Below, piece by piece: positions 1-8,896 of a stretch of 30,277 nucleotides of DNA. How positions within the stretch are numbered: position 1 is the stretch's first letter; every line of letters begins with the position of its first letter. A program made the translations under genes and the position numbers. Origin of the DNA: Candidatus Latescibacterota bacterium. GTDB taxonomy: Bacteria; JAAXHH01; JABIQT01. The notes beneath the pieces are model-generated. The model had not been told where the DNA came from. It saw only the letters and a list, made by a program, of their open reading frames with translations, and made no database searches. The DNA is taken from the NCBI GenBank assembly GCA_018667995.1, contig JABIQT010001039.1, positions 1 to 30,277 on the forward strand. Reading direction: 5' to 3'.

Positions 1-1047
1 GAGTTCGTCAGCATTCGGGGCGGGGGCCTTCTGATGTTGGGGGGAGACGGATCCTTTGCTGAGGGAGGCTACGGGGGAACGCCGGTGGAGGATGCCCTGC
101 CGGTTCGTCTGGACACATCACTCGGTGGGGGGACGTGGGGTATTGGTCTCGTCGACCGCGTTTTTCGGATGGGCCCGACAGCTGATGGACGCTCACATCC
201 TTTGATGAGAATTACCACAGACATTGAAACCAGCGCTAAAATCTGGGATAGACTGCCCGAACTAACGGGATACAATCGGGTCGGGGACATTAAGCCCGGA
301 GCATCGGTGCTGGCCATCGATCCATCTGCGGACTTGCTCGAGGGATCGAACGTAATTCTGGCCGTCCAAAGGTACGGTGAAGGGCGCTCCATGGCATTTA
401 CATCTGCTAGCACGTGGCGCTGGCAAATGTTCATGGAATCGGAGGATGAGTCGCACGAGAGGTTCTGGCAACAGATGGTACGCTGGCTATCACTTACTTC
501 GACGAGTCAGGTTGCCGTAGCGTTGAACAAAGAATCCTATACGGAGAACGAGCCGGTCATTATCACTTCGCGTGTGCTTGACAAATCCTTTAAACCGGTG
601 AATGACGCTTCGGTGTGGGCACAGGTAACCGGACCCACCGGTAAAGCCGAACCCATCGAACTCGACTGGACGTTCGGCGACGACGGTACTTACAGGGCGG
701 AGTATGTCCCCAAGCTGGGTGGAATGCATCGTGTTGACGTTTCCGTACGTTCACCCGATGACATAGGAGCCAGGGACCAGAGCGGATTCAGTGTTGCCGA
801 ATCGGTGGCCGAATTTACCGATGCCACACTGCACAGCGATGTGCTCAAACGTATTGCCTCAAATACCGGAGGGGAGTATCTTCAGCCTTCAGAGGCGAAC
901 TCACTGCCAGATCTGATCCCTCCGGTGAAGCAAACATCATCTATGGTGCATGAAGAGGACCTTCGCGACACACCGCCCCTATTCACCGCAGTGCTTCTCT
1001 TCCTGGCGCTCGAGTGGTTCCTGCGGCGGCAGAAGGGTTTGGCCTAA
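1..1047 (+). CDS. Membrane protein with glutamine-amidotransferase-like domain, C-terminal part (5' truncated by window)
   Basis: The reading frame is open to base 1, so the N-terminus lies outside the window; about 348 residues are visible. The first part (GGGLLMLGGDGSFAEGGY and following) resembles the class-I glutamine-amidotransferase-like domain of large membrane proteins found next to BatA/VWA genes. A beta-rich, Ig-like stretch follows (about residues 170-260), then a segment of the type VLKRIASNTGGEYL that commonly precedes the C-terminus in this family. The last 25 residues are one hydrophobic helix followed by a basic tail (FLRRQKGLA), so most of the visible protein should lie outside the cytoplasm, anchored at its C-terminus. 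Catalytic residues of true amidotransferases are not evident, and a binding or structural role is as likely as enzymatic activity. The family assignment is from pattern recognition only. Confidence 0.7.
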   Translation, partial: EFVSIRGGGLLMLGGDGSFAEGGYGGTPVEDALPVRLDTSLGGGTWGIGLVDRVFRMGPTADGRSHPLMRITTDIETSAKIWDRLPELTGYNRVGDIKPGASVLAIDPSADLLEGSNVILAVQRYGEGRSMAFTSASTWRWQMFMESEDESHERFWQQMVRWLSLTSTSQVAVALNKESYTENEPVIITSRVLDKSFKPVNDASVWAQVTGPTGKAEPIELDWTFGDDGTYRAEYVPKLGGMHRVDVSVRSPDDIGARDQSGFSVAESVAEFTDATLHSDVLKRIASNTGGEYLQPSEANSLPDLIPPVKQTSSMVHEEDLRDTPPLFTAVLLFLALEWFLRRQKGLA

Positions 1048-1080
1048 CTGCTAAGCAGAAAGCAGGAAACGGAGGGACCT

Positions 1081-1108
1081 TTGATAGTAGTCTCTCCAGT
1101 GATTTAAC
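1081..1108 (+). promoter_or_regulatory. Possible sigma70-like promoter upstream of glmS
   Basis: TTGATA (1081-1086) and TTTAAC (1103-1108) are separated by 16 bases, in the 131-base gap between the membrane-protein gene and glmS. The -35 matches 5/6 and the -10 matches 4/6 of the consensus. No glmS ribozyme-like structure was recognised in the leader. Assignment is tentative. Confidence 0.35.
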
Positions 1109-1178
1109 ATCATTAAAAAGGCCAAATAGGTCTTCCAGATGTGTATACGAATGGTTTCTAATCAGAGGAAGATAGTCC

Positions 1179-3008
1179 ATGTGCGGAATCGTTGGCTACA
1201 TCGGAAAACGAGAGATTACTCCCATCATTCTAGGCGGTTTGAAACGGCTAGAATACCGAGGTTATGATTCATCAGGAATAGCTGGCCTGAAAGCTCATAA
1301 TCTACACACGGTCAAGTCCGTCGGGCGTCTTGAAAACCTCGAATCTGATCTCAAAGAGGAACAGTTCGATGTTGGCTTTGGAATCGGCCACACACGCTGG
1401 GCTACACACGGCGAGCCGAATGCCGTAAATGCCCATCCACATGTGGACGGCGAGTGCACTATTGCAGTAGTGCACAATGGTATTATTGAGAACTTCGAGG
1501 TCCTGAAGACCTGGCTAGAAGCCAAGGGACATAAATTCGAGAGTTCGACAGACACAGAAGTGCTGGCACATCTCATAAGCGAATTCTACTACACCGGAGA
1601 TCTCGCAAAAGCGGTGCGTCTTGCGTTGCATCATGTGGATGGCACCTATGGACTGGCGGCAATAAGCAAGAATGAACCTGATACCATCGTAGCAGCACGC
1701 CAGGGAAGTCCCCTAGTTGTGGGTATGCATGACGAGGAACGCTTTCTTGCTTCAGACGTGGCTGCTCTTATCGAACATACGGATCGCGTCATATACCTTC
1801 AGGATGGTGAAATGGCGATTCTTACCGCCGATGATGTGAGAATCGAATCCATAGAGGGAGAGTCGCTGGAGTCTGAAGAGATCCAAGTTACCTGGGATCT
1901 CGACGCGATTGAACGCGGAGGTTTTGAGCATTTTATGCTCAAGGAGATATATGAGCAGCCAAATGCTATTACCAACTCCATTCGCGGGCGGCTTGATGTG
2001 GAACGGGGCACAGCGGTACTGTCAGGTCTCAATATGGATGACGACGAAATCAAGAAGATTAAGCGGATCGTACTTACCGCATGCGGAACCTCCTGGCACG
2101 CCGGGTTGGTAGCTGAGTACATGCTCGAGGAAATGACCCGCATCCCCGTCGAGGTCGACTACGCATCCGAATTCCGATACCGCAAACCAATCGTTGATGA
2201 AGAAACACTGGTATTCGCGATCAGCCAATCGGGTGAAACGGCAGACACCCTGGCCGCGGTAAAAGAGGCAAAGAAGTTGGGCGCCCGAACCCTGGGAATA
2301 TGCAACGTGGTCGGTTCCACCATTGCCCGCGAGTGTGACGCCGGTATCTATATTCATGCCGGACCAGAAATAGGTGTCGCATCCACCAAGGCGTTTACGG
2401 CACAAGTTTCGGTCTTCGCCATGATCTCTCTGATGCTTGGGCAGGTACGAGATAAATTCAAGGAACGTCGACAGGCAATTGCCGCTGATCTAGCCAAGAT
2501 ACCGGGCAAGATCGAGCAGATTCTCAGCCTGAATGACGAAATCAAAAAGATCGCCGAACAGTATGCCGACAGAAACAACGCGTTGTATCTGGGCAGATGC
2601 TTCAACTTCCCTGTTGCACTTGAGGGCGCGCTCAAGTTGAAGGAGATCTCATATATCCACGCTGAAGGTTACCCCGCTGCTGAAATGAAGCACGGACCAA
2701 TCGCTCTTATTGACAAAGATATGCCCGTGGTGTTTATCGCTACACAGGACCGAATCTACGACAAGATCATGAGCAATATTGAGGAGGTTCGCGCTCGTCA
2801 AGGCCGTGTCATTGCGATTGCGACCGAGGGCGACGCCTGGATAGGAAAGAAGGCCGACCATGTGATCTACATTCCAGATGTAGATCCCGTACTTGTCGCA
2901 CTGCTCTCCGTGATTCCTCTCCAACTTCTGGCCTACCATATTGCTGTATGCAGGGGATGTGACGTGGACAAGCCACGAAATCTGGCGAAGAGCGTAACTG
3001 TTGAATGA
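1179..3008 (+). CDS. glmS: Glutamine--fructose-6-phosphate aminotransferase (isomerizing)
   Basis: GlmS makes glucosamine-6-phosphate from fructose-6-phosphate and glutamine, the committed step to UDP-GlcNAc for peptidoglycan and other glycans; it is cytoplasmic. The protein has 609 residues, the normal length. It starts MCGIVGYIG, placing the N-terminal nucleophile Cys at position 2 after Met removal, and has the glutaminase motif HNGIIENF. Two SIS domains follow, with TACGTSWHAG, SQSGETADTLAA and the conserved STKAFTAQ stretch, and the C-terminus LAKSVTVE is the classic ending that folds over the active site. An AGAGGAAGA ribosome-binding site at 1166-1174 fixes the start. A GlmU-like gene begins 79 bases downstream, so the pair probably feeds the same pathway. 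No key residue is missing. Confidence 0.97.
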   Translation: MCGIVGYIGKREITPIILGGLKRLEYRGYDSSGIAGLKAHNLHTVKSVGRLENLESDLKEEQFDVGFGIGHTRWATHGEPNAVNAHPHVDGECTIAVVHNGIIENFEVLKTWLEAKGHKFESSTDTEVLAHLISEFYYTGDLAKAVRLALHHVDGTYGLAAISKNEPDTIVAARQGSPLVVGMHDEERFLASDVAALIEHTDRVIYLQDGEMAILTADDVRIESIEGESLESEEIQVTWDLDAIERGGFEHFMLKEIYEQPNAITNSIRGRLDVERGTAVLSGLNMDDDEIKKIKRIVLTACGTSWHAGLVAEYMLEEMTRIPVEVDYASEFRYRKPIVDEETLVFAISQSGETADTLAAVKEAKKLGARTLGICNVVGSTIARECDAGIYIHAGPEIGVASTKAFTAQVSVFAMISLMLGQVRDKFKERRQAIAADLAKIPGKIEQILSLNDEIKKIAEQYADRNNALYLGRCFNFPVALEGALKLKEISYIHAEGYPAAEMKHGPIALIDKDMPVVFIATQDRIYDKIMSNIEEVRARQGRVIAIATEGDAWIGKKADHVIYIPDVDPVLVALLSVIPLQLLAYHIAVCRGCDVDKPRNLAKSVTVE

Positions 3009-3087
3009 GAAGGCCCAGACCACATCTACCAACCGGCAATTCCGCGTATAAACTAAAATCCAGTATCTGAGCTGACCTCGGAGGCTC

Positions 3088-4347
3088 ATGTCGGCCCGTC
3101 GCCCCACGCTATGCATATTCGAAGACGATCTTCATCCTAACTTCGAACCTCTGGTCTACTCCCGTCCGGTTTTTGATCTACGATGCGGCATCAGAACCCT
3201 GCGAGAGAAGATCCTATCCCATTTCCCGGCCACCCCCTATAGCCTGTGGTGTCGACCGAATTTGAAGGGCCTTGTCGAAGAACGTAATCCAGAAATCCCT
3301 GTCAATGTGGTAGAGGCGGGGGTGACGCTTTACGTAAATGGCCGCGTCCTGATGGACGACTCCCTTGCCCGTACATTGACGCTCGATGGTCCGGATTGTG
3401 TCTTTCTAAATGGAGACACCCTTATTGCAGCGCGCATGCAGGATTCCCGATGGCCAATCCTCTTGTCCGGTTCCGAGGCCGCCTCGGTGGTGCGGGAGAC
3501 TATGGAGCAGATAGAGGTACCTGCCACATTGATCGAGTACTCCTGGGATCTGATCAGGCTCAATGGTGATGAATTAGACCGAGATTTTCAGGCAATGAAT
3601 CCCACACCTGCGGTGCCCGCGCAGATGGCTGGCTCACATCTGATCAATGAGCAGCAAATCTCGGTGGCACACGACGCAGAGATCCTTCCAGGTTCGGTAA
3701 TGGATGCCTCGAACGGTCCAGTATTCGTGGGAAGTGCAGTGCGGATTCTGCCCCACTGTTACATCCAGGGCCCAGCAAGTATCGGTGCCGGTTCTACAAT
3801 TCAAGCGGGGACATCGCTGTATGGCGGCACGAGTATTGGGGCCGTATGCAAGGTGGGCGGAGAGGTGGTCTCCTCGATAGTCCAGGGATATTCAAACAAG
3901 CAACATCATGGATTTTTGGGCCACTCCTACGTAGGAGAATGGGTGAACATCGGCGCCGGAACCACCAACAGCAACCTCAAGAATACCTATGGCTCGGTTT
4001 CAATAAAATTGGGTGGTGAAATGATCGATACCGGGATGACCTTTCTCGGTATTCTCATGGGTGATTACGCAAAGACTGCTATTGATACCACGTTCAGTAC
4101 GGGGTCGACGGTGGGTTTTTCAAGTAACGTCGTCAGCGGTGGATCACCTGTGCGGAATGTACCTTCCTTCTGCTGGTACGGCCCTGAAGGTATGACCGAC
4201 TATCAGCTGACCAAAGCCCTTGAAGTAGCTCAACGAATGATGACAAGAAGAGATCTTATCATGGGACCGATAGAGGCCAGCCGCTTCGTAAGCGTATTTG
4301 GTGAAACGGCTAGAGATCGGGCACACGAGTTTGATCTCGCCAAATGA
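3088..4347 (+). CDS. Alternative GlmU-like protein: sugar nucleotidyltransferase domain plus left-handed beta-helix acyltransferase domain
   Basis: The 419 residues split into an N-terminal nucleotidyltransferase-like domain and a C-terminal hexapeptide-repeat (left-handed beta-helix) domain at about residues 195-345. The N-terminal half lacks the usual GxGTRM loop of GlmU. It instead carries the SRPVFDLRCGIRTLREKI signature typical of the alternative GlmU family (NTP_transf_4 type) of FCB-group bacteria. The helix contains NIGAGTTNSN (287-296), like the GlmU acetyltransferase region. By family knowledge and its position right after glmS, it probably acetylates glucosamine-1-phosphate and/or uridylylates GlcNAc-1-phosphate to make UDP-GlcNAc; neither activity can be proven from sequence. 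GGAGG at 3080-3084 supports this start. Its end is 9 bases from the next gene, so they are likely co-transcribed. Confidence 0.85.
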   Translation: MSARRPTLCIFEDDLHPNFEPLVYSRPVFDLRCGIRTLREKILSHFPATPYSLWCRPNLKGLVEERNPEIPVNVVEAGVTLYVNGRVLMDDSLARTLTLDGPDCVFLNGDTLIAARMQDSRWPILLSGSEAASVVRETMEQIEVPATLIEYSWDLIRLNGDELDRDFQAMNPTPAVPAQMAGSHLINEQQISVAHDAEILPGSVMDASNGPVFVGSAVRILPHCYIQGPASIGAGSTIQAGTSLYGGTSIGAVCKVGGEVVSSIVQGYSNKQHHGFLGHSYVGEWVNIGAGTTNSNLKNTYGSVSIKLGGEMIDTGMTFLGILMGDYAKTAIDTTFSTGSTVGFSSNVVSGGSPVRNVPSFCWYGPEGMTDYQLTKALEVAQRMMTRRDLIMGPIEASRFVSVFGETARDRAHEFDLAK

Positions 4348-4356
4348 GGTGAAGAA

Positions 4357-5385
4357 ATGATCAAAACCATATCCTGCATCTTTGCGATCCTTCTGATCCA
4401 ATTGTCAATTTCGACAAACGCTCTGGCACAGGATACCGAGGGCAATAGGTATGCCTTGATTGTCGGTGGAATCGGCGGCGAAGAGAAGTATGAAGATCTC
4501 CACTGGACTTGGTCAAGCGGTACGTATAATGTGCTTCGGGAGGAACATCGTATCCCCGATGACCACCTCTATCTTTTGGTATCAAATCCAGCCGTGGATC
4601 CCGCTCTACCTGCCCGAAAATCTACGCTAACCATGGTGGAGCAGGTATTCGACGAGCTCAAGCAGAAGGTGACTGCCAGCGATATCCTGTTTGTAATTCT
4701 GATCGGACACGGCAGTGCAACCGGGTCTGGGGCGAGACTGAACATCCCAGGACCTGACCTTTCTTCGACCAGGTTGTCTGAACTGATGGATTCCATTTCC
4801 GCCGGACGCATTGTGGTGGTCAATGGGTCGAGTTCCAGTGGGCCATTTATCGACGCCCTTAGTGGGCAAGACAGAGTCATCATTACAGCCACCAAGAGTG
4901 GAGGCGAGCGCATCGCTACTGTGTTTCCCGAGCATTTCCTAGCTGCGCTATCCGTGGAGAATAGCGATCTCGACAAGGACGGTTTCGTGTCGCTACTTGA
5001 GGCCTTCACCTATTCAAGACTGAAAACTGAAGAATGGTACGAAGACCAGGGAAGATTGGCCACAGAACATCCGATGCTTGACGACAACGGCGACCAGAAA
5101 GGCAGTCGAGATCCGGGAGGGGAGGATATCGACGGCGCACTAGCTCGGACCATCACGTTCGGGAATCCAACGGCGTCCGCAACATTGAAACGGGCCCTGT
5201 CTCCTGAGGACAGCGCTAGAGTGGCATCTCTCGAACTACAGTCACGTGATCTCCAGAATACAATTGACAGCCTCAAACCAAACAGCGAGAGCCTCACTGA
5301 TGAAGAATACAATGCCCGTCTCGAGGATTTATTGATCGGCCTCGCCAGAGTGAATAGGGAAATAAGAACACTGACTTTACCATGA
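4357..5385 (+). CDS. Exported caspase/legumain-like (C13/C14-fold) protein lacking the catalytic cysteine
   Basis: A signal peptide is evident: hydrophobic core at residues 5-20, cleavage after ALA at about 24. The mature protein has the caspase-hemoglobinase pattern: a strand leading to ILIGHGS with the catalytic-type His at 118, then IVVVNGSSSSGPF, where active members carry Cys-x-Ser-Gly. Here Ser159 sits where the nucleophilic Cys should be, so the protein is probably proteolytically inactive or mechanistically altered. A Ca-binding-like DLDKDGFVSLLEAF segment and a second acidic loop, DDNGDQKGSRDP, follow, and a coiled-coil-like C-terminus ends the protein. A strong GAGGTGAA ribosome-binding site lies just upstream and overlaps the GlmU-like stop, so it likely shares that operon. 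Its role is unknown; periplasmic or surface binding or regulation is a guess. Confidence 0.75.
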   Translation: MIKTISCIFAILLIQLSISTNALAQDTEGNRYALIVGGIGGEEKYEDLHWTWSSGTYNVLREEHRIPDDHLYLLVSNPAVDPALPARKSTLTMVEQVFDELKQKVTASDILFVILIGHGSATGSGARLNIPGPDLSSTRLSELMDSISAGRIVVVNGSSSSGPFIDALSGQDRVIITATKSGGERIATVFPEHFLAALSVENSDLDKDGFVSLLEAFTYSRLKTEEWYEDQGRLATEHPMLDDNGDQKGSRDPGGEDIDGALARTITFGNPTASATLKRALSPEDSARVASLELQSRDLQNTIDSLKPNSESLTDEEYNARLEDLLIGLARVNREIRTLTLP

Positions 5386-5393
5386 TGATGTGC

Positions 5394-5423
5394 TTGACGT
5401 TTCGGGCCCGCAAAGTATATTAT
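5394..5423 (+). promoter_or_regulatory. Sigma70-like promoter for eno
   Basis: TTGACG (5394-5399) is followed after 16 bases by TATATT (5416-5421), or after 18 bases by TATTAT (5418-5423), in an otherwise AT-rich patch between the caspase-like gene and eno. The spacer holds an 8-base perfect palindrome, CGGGCCCG (5403-5410). This is among the best promoter-like sequences in the window and implies eno starts its own transcript with a leader of about 70 bases. Confidence 0.6.
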
Positions 5424-5478
5424 ATAGCCGCATTTAAACAGACAAAGATATGTGTCCACAAGTCCTTTGAGTTTCTGA

Positions 5479-6783
<1,305 letters not shown>

Positions 6784-6801
6784 TCACCGGAGGCAGAACA
6801 C

Positions 6802-7236
6802 GTGGCCAGATCCACGACTAAAAGCTCGCCACAATATTACGATGCCTCAAACGCGGCAGGCGCGCGCAAGCGCCCTCGTGCATCTCGAGGGGCGGGTCGC
6901 TGGATCCTCGGTATTGTTCTGATGTCCACCTTTACGTATGTGTACATAGGCGGACACTTTGGATGGTACAGCATGTGGGAACTGGAGCAGCGTAGATCCG
7001 AGTTGGAAATGTCTGTGAGCAAACTTGAAGCACAGAGGATGGACCTTACTTCCGAATTGGAGATGCTGAAGAAAGATCCTGTCAGCGATACGCAGCTGCG
7101 CATGAATATCGAACGCAAAGCTCGTGAAGAGCATGGCATGGCTCGTGATGGTGAGATGGTGTTTCGCTTCAGGGACGCTGAACAGGATAAGGTTGATGGT
7201 GATAGGAAAAACCCATTGGCCCCTAGGCCAGAGTGA
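6802..7236 (+). CDS. Septum formation initiator family protein (FtsB/DivIC-like)
   Basis: This 144-residue protein has a basic N-terminal tail (about 30 residues rich in Lys, Arg and Ser), a single membrane segment at about 32-52, a coiled-coil region at about 57-92 (ELEQRRSELEMSVSKLEAQ), and the family's closing motif NIERKAREEHGMARDGE. FtsB/DivIC proteins span the inner membrane once and form the FtsQBL bridge of the divisome. The start is GTG, chosen because GGAGG at 6789-6793 lies 8 bases upstream and no upstream alternative fits. The N-terminal tail is longer than in E. coli FtsB. It sits between eno and recO, 7 bases before recO, suggesting one transcript. The family is clear; the exact orthology (FtsB versus FtsL-like) is not. 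Confidence 0.85.
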   Translation: MARSTTKSSPQYYDASNAAGARKRPRASRGAGRWILGIVLMSTFTYVYIGGHFGWYSMWELEQRRSELEMSVSKLEAQRMDLTSELEMLKKDPVSDTQLRMNIERKAREEHGMARDGEMVFRFRDAEQDKVDGDRKNPLAPRPE

Positions 7237-7243
7237 GCTATGA

Positions 7244-8041
7244 ATGTCCATCAGTCAAACCCAAGCAATCGTATTGAACCGCTATGTCATGGGCGATTCA
7301 AGTCTGCTGGTTACCGTATACACGAGAGAATTTGGCAAAATTAAGCTTGTGGCTCGGGGCGCCAGGAAGTCCAAGAATCAGCGCGCCTCTGCTCTGGAGC
7401 CTTTTACCCACATTTCGATTACGTTTCGACACAAAGAGCAAAGGGATCTTCAGACTTTAAATCAGGTTGAGGTAGTTCAATCTTACCGATATCTCGGTGA
7501 AGACCTGACTCGTATGTCCTATGCCGGTGCGGTCTCGGAACTTGTCAATCGTCTCGTAATCGGCGAAGAGCCAAGCGTTGAACTGTTTGATCTGATATTG
7601 CAGGTGCTAGATGCGCTGAATCGCGAGCAACCAGTGGTAGCAGAATTACTGTTCTGGGGTTTTCAATTGAGGTTCGCTATGAGCTTCGGCTATGCCCCAC
7701 AGTTTGAGCAATGCGTAGCCTGTGGGGAGGGTCTTCAGGAAGAATCCCTTAGGTTTAGCGCACCGCTTGGTGGCATGCTTTGCAGAGGTTGCCGATCGCA
7801 AGATACGGACGCTATTCAAGTCTCGTTGGGAACGGTCCGAATGCTGGCACGCTTACAGGCGCACCCATTAGATCGACTCAGCATCATCCGCCCGTCCCGA
7901 CAGTCACGTCATGAGACAAACCGCGTGATACGGTCATTCTTCGCATATCACATGGACGACACGAGAGAGTTGAAATCGCTCAGGTTCCTGGACTCGATCG
8001 ATCCTGGTACCGATATAGCATCTAAAACGCTGGCACCATAA
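7244..8041 (+). CDS. recO: DNA repair protein RecO
   Basis: RecO, with RecF and RecR, loads RecA onto SSB-coated single-stranded DNA in recombinational repair. The 265-residue protein begins with the OB-fold (QTQAIVLNRYVMGDSSLLVTVYT, residues about 5-80), followed by a helical domain with a four-Cys zinc-binding site, CVACGEG...CRGC. The start ATG at 7244 follows closely on the ftsB-like stop. An ATG at 7240 is in another frame and is not used. recR, its functional partner, is also in this window at 19774. Confidence 0.93.
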   Translation: MSISQTQAIVLNRYVMGDSSLLVTVYTREFGKIKLVARGARKSKNQRASALEPFTHISITFRHKEQRDLQTLNQVEVVQSYRYLGEDLTRMSYAGAVSELVNRLVIGEEPSVELFDLILQVLDALNREQPVVAELLFWGFQLRFAMSFGYAPQFEQCVACGEGLQEESLRFSAPLGGMLCRGCRSQDTDAIQVSLGTVRMLARLQAHPLDRLSIIRPSRQSRHETNRVIRSFFAYHMDDTRELKSLRFLDSIDPGTDIASKTLAP

Positions 8042-8080
8042 GCTTGTATCCCGGAATCAATGTTTCAGTTGGAGTTGCTC

Positions 8081-8875
8081 ATGGATGGAAAAGCTCGAGG
8101 TTTTCTGGTCCTTTTTGTCTTCTTCATGGCTATTGCAGTTGGAACAGTCGTCGTTGGCTTCGTGGACCTGGGCAGCTCGTTCGATGCCGCACGTCTTCTG
8201 GCAAGTGAGGTTTTTCCCATGGGGGACGATGAGCAGACGCCAACATCCGTTGCTTCAGAAAGCAGCCTTGGTGGCGCGGAGTTCCTTACGGCGGCTGCAA
8301 TGCAGGCCCTGAAAGATGGAAAAGCAAAGCCCGGTGATATCCTGGAACTAGGGCAACTGTACGTGAAGGCCCAGAGTGATGGCCATGTGGACGAAGAAGA
8401 GACCAATGCAATATTCAGAGTCGCTGATCGAGCTGGCATCGTAGACGCCGTTATCGACAAGGCTCTGGAACCGGACAGTCCCCCCAAAGAATCCTCATCA
8501 GGTCAAGTTTCGGATGCACAAAGCACCAGACAGAGTGGTTCCGGCGTAGGACAGGAGCTCCGATCTCTCATATCAGATGTCGAGGCCGCTCGGAGTGATG
8601 GTAGTCTCAATCCTGGTGAACTTGTGAATCTCCTGGAGAAGGCAAAAAAGGCTCGACTGCAGGAACGAATACAAGCCATGATACCGCCCGGATACGACGA
8701 TTCCCGAGCACGCACCATAGCCAGGAATTTGGCAAAAGCGATGATTACGGGGCGTGCCTCGATTCAGGACGCGAGGACCATTGCAGACCTCTTCATCCAG
8801 GCTCAAGCCGATGGCCGTATCGACCACGCGGAAATCGACCGTATTGCTACTACCGCAGAACGACTAGCCCTGTAA
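8081..8875 (+). CDS. Unrecognised membrane-anchored protein with duplicated EF-hand-like/TerB-like helical repeat
   Basis: I do not recognise this gene. It has an N-terminal membrane helix (about residues 8-30), a polar linker, then a helical region with two copies of a roughly 44-residue unit: residues 77-120 and 221-264. Both units contain the same core, L-Y/F-x-x-A-Q-x-D-G-x-V/I-D-x-x-E, around Asp100-Gly101 and Asp244-Gly245. A weaker related DGSLNPGE segment lies between them. The pattern resembles EF-hand-like or TerB-like helical modules, so metal binding is possible but unproven. The start at 8081 is favoured by GGAG at 8071-8074; an in-frame ATG at 8060 would add seven residues. It lies between recO and the PfkB-like gene and is probably co-transcribed with them. 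Most of the protein should be outside the cytoplasm if the N-terminus is inside. Confidence 0.7.
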   Translation: MDGKARGFLVLFVFFMAIAVGTVVVGFVDLGSSFDAARLLASEVFPMGDDEQTPTSVASESSLGGAEFLTAAAMQALKDGKAKPGDILELGQLYVKAQSDGHVDEEETNAIFRVADRAGIVDAVIDKALEPDSPPKESSSGQVSDAQSTRQSGSGVGQELRSLISDVEAARSDGSLNPGELVNLLEKAKKARLQERIQAMIPPGYDDSRARTIARNLAKAMITGRASIQDARTIADLFIQAQADGRIDHAEIDRIATTAERLAL

Positions 8876-8896
8876 TACATTTCTTCCCGGAGTATC

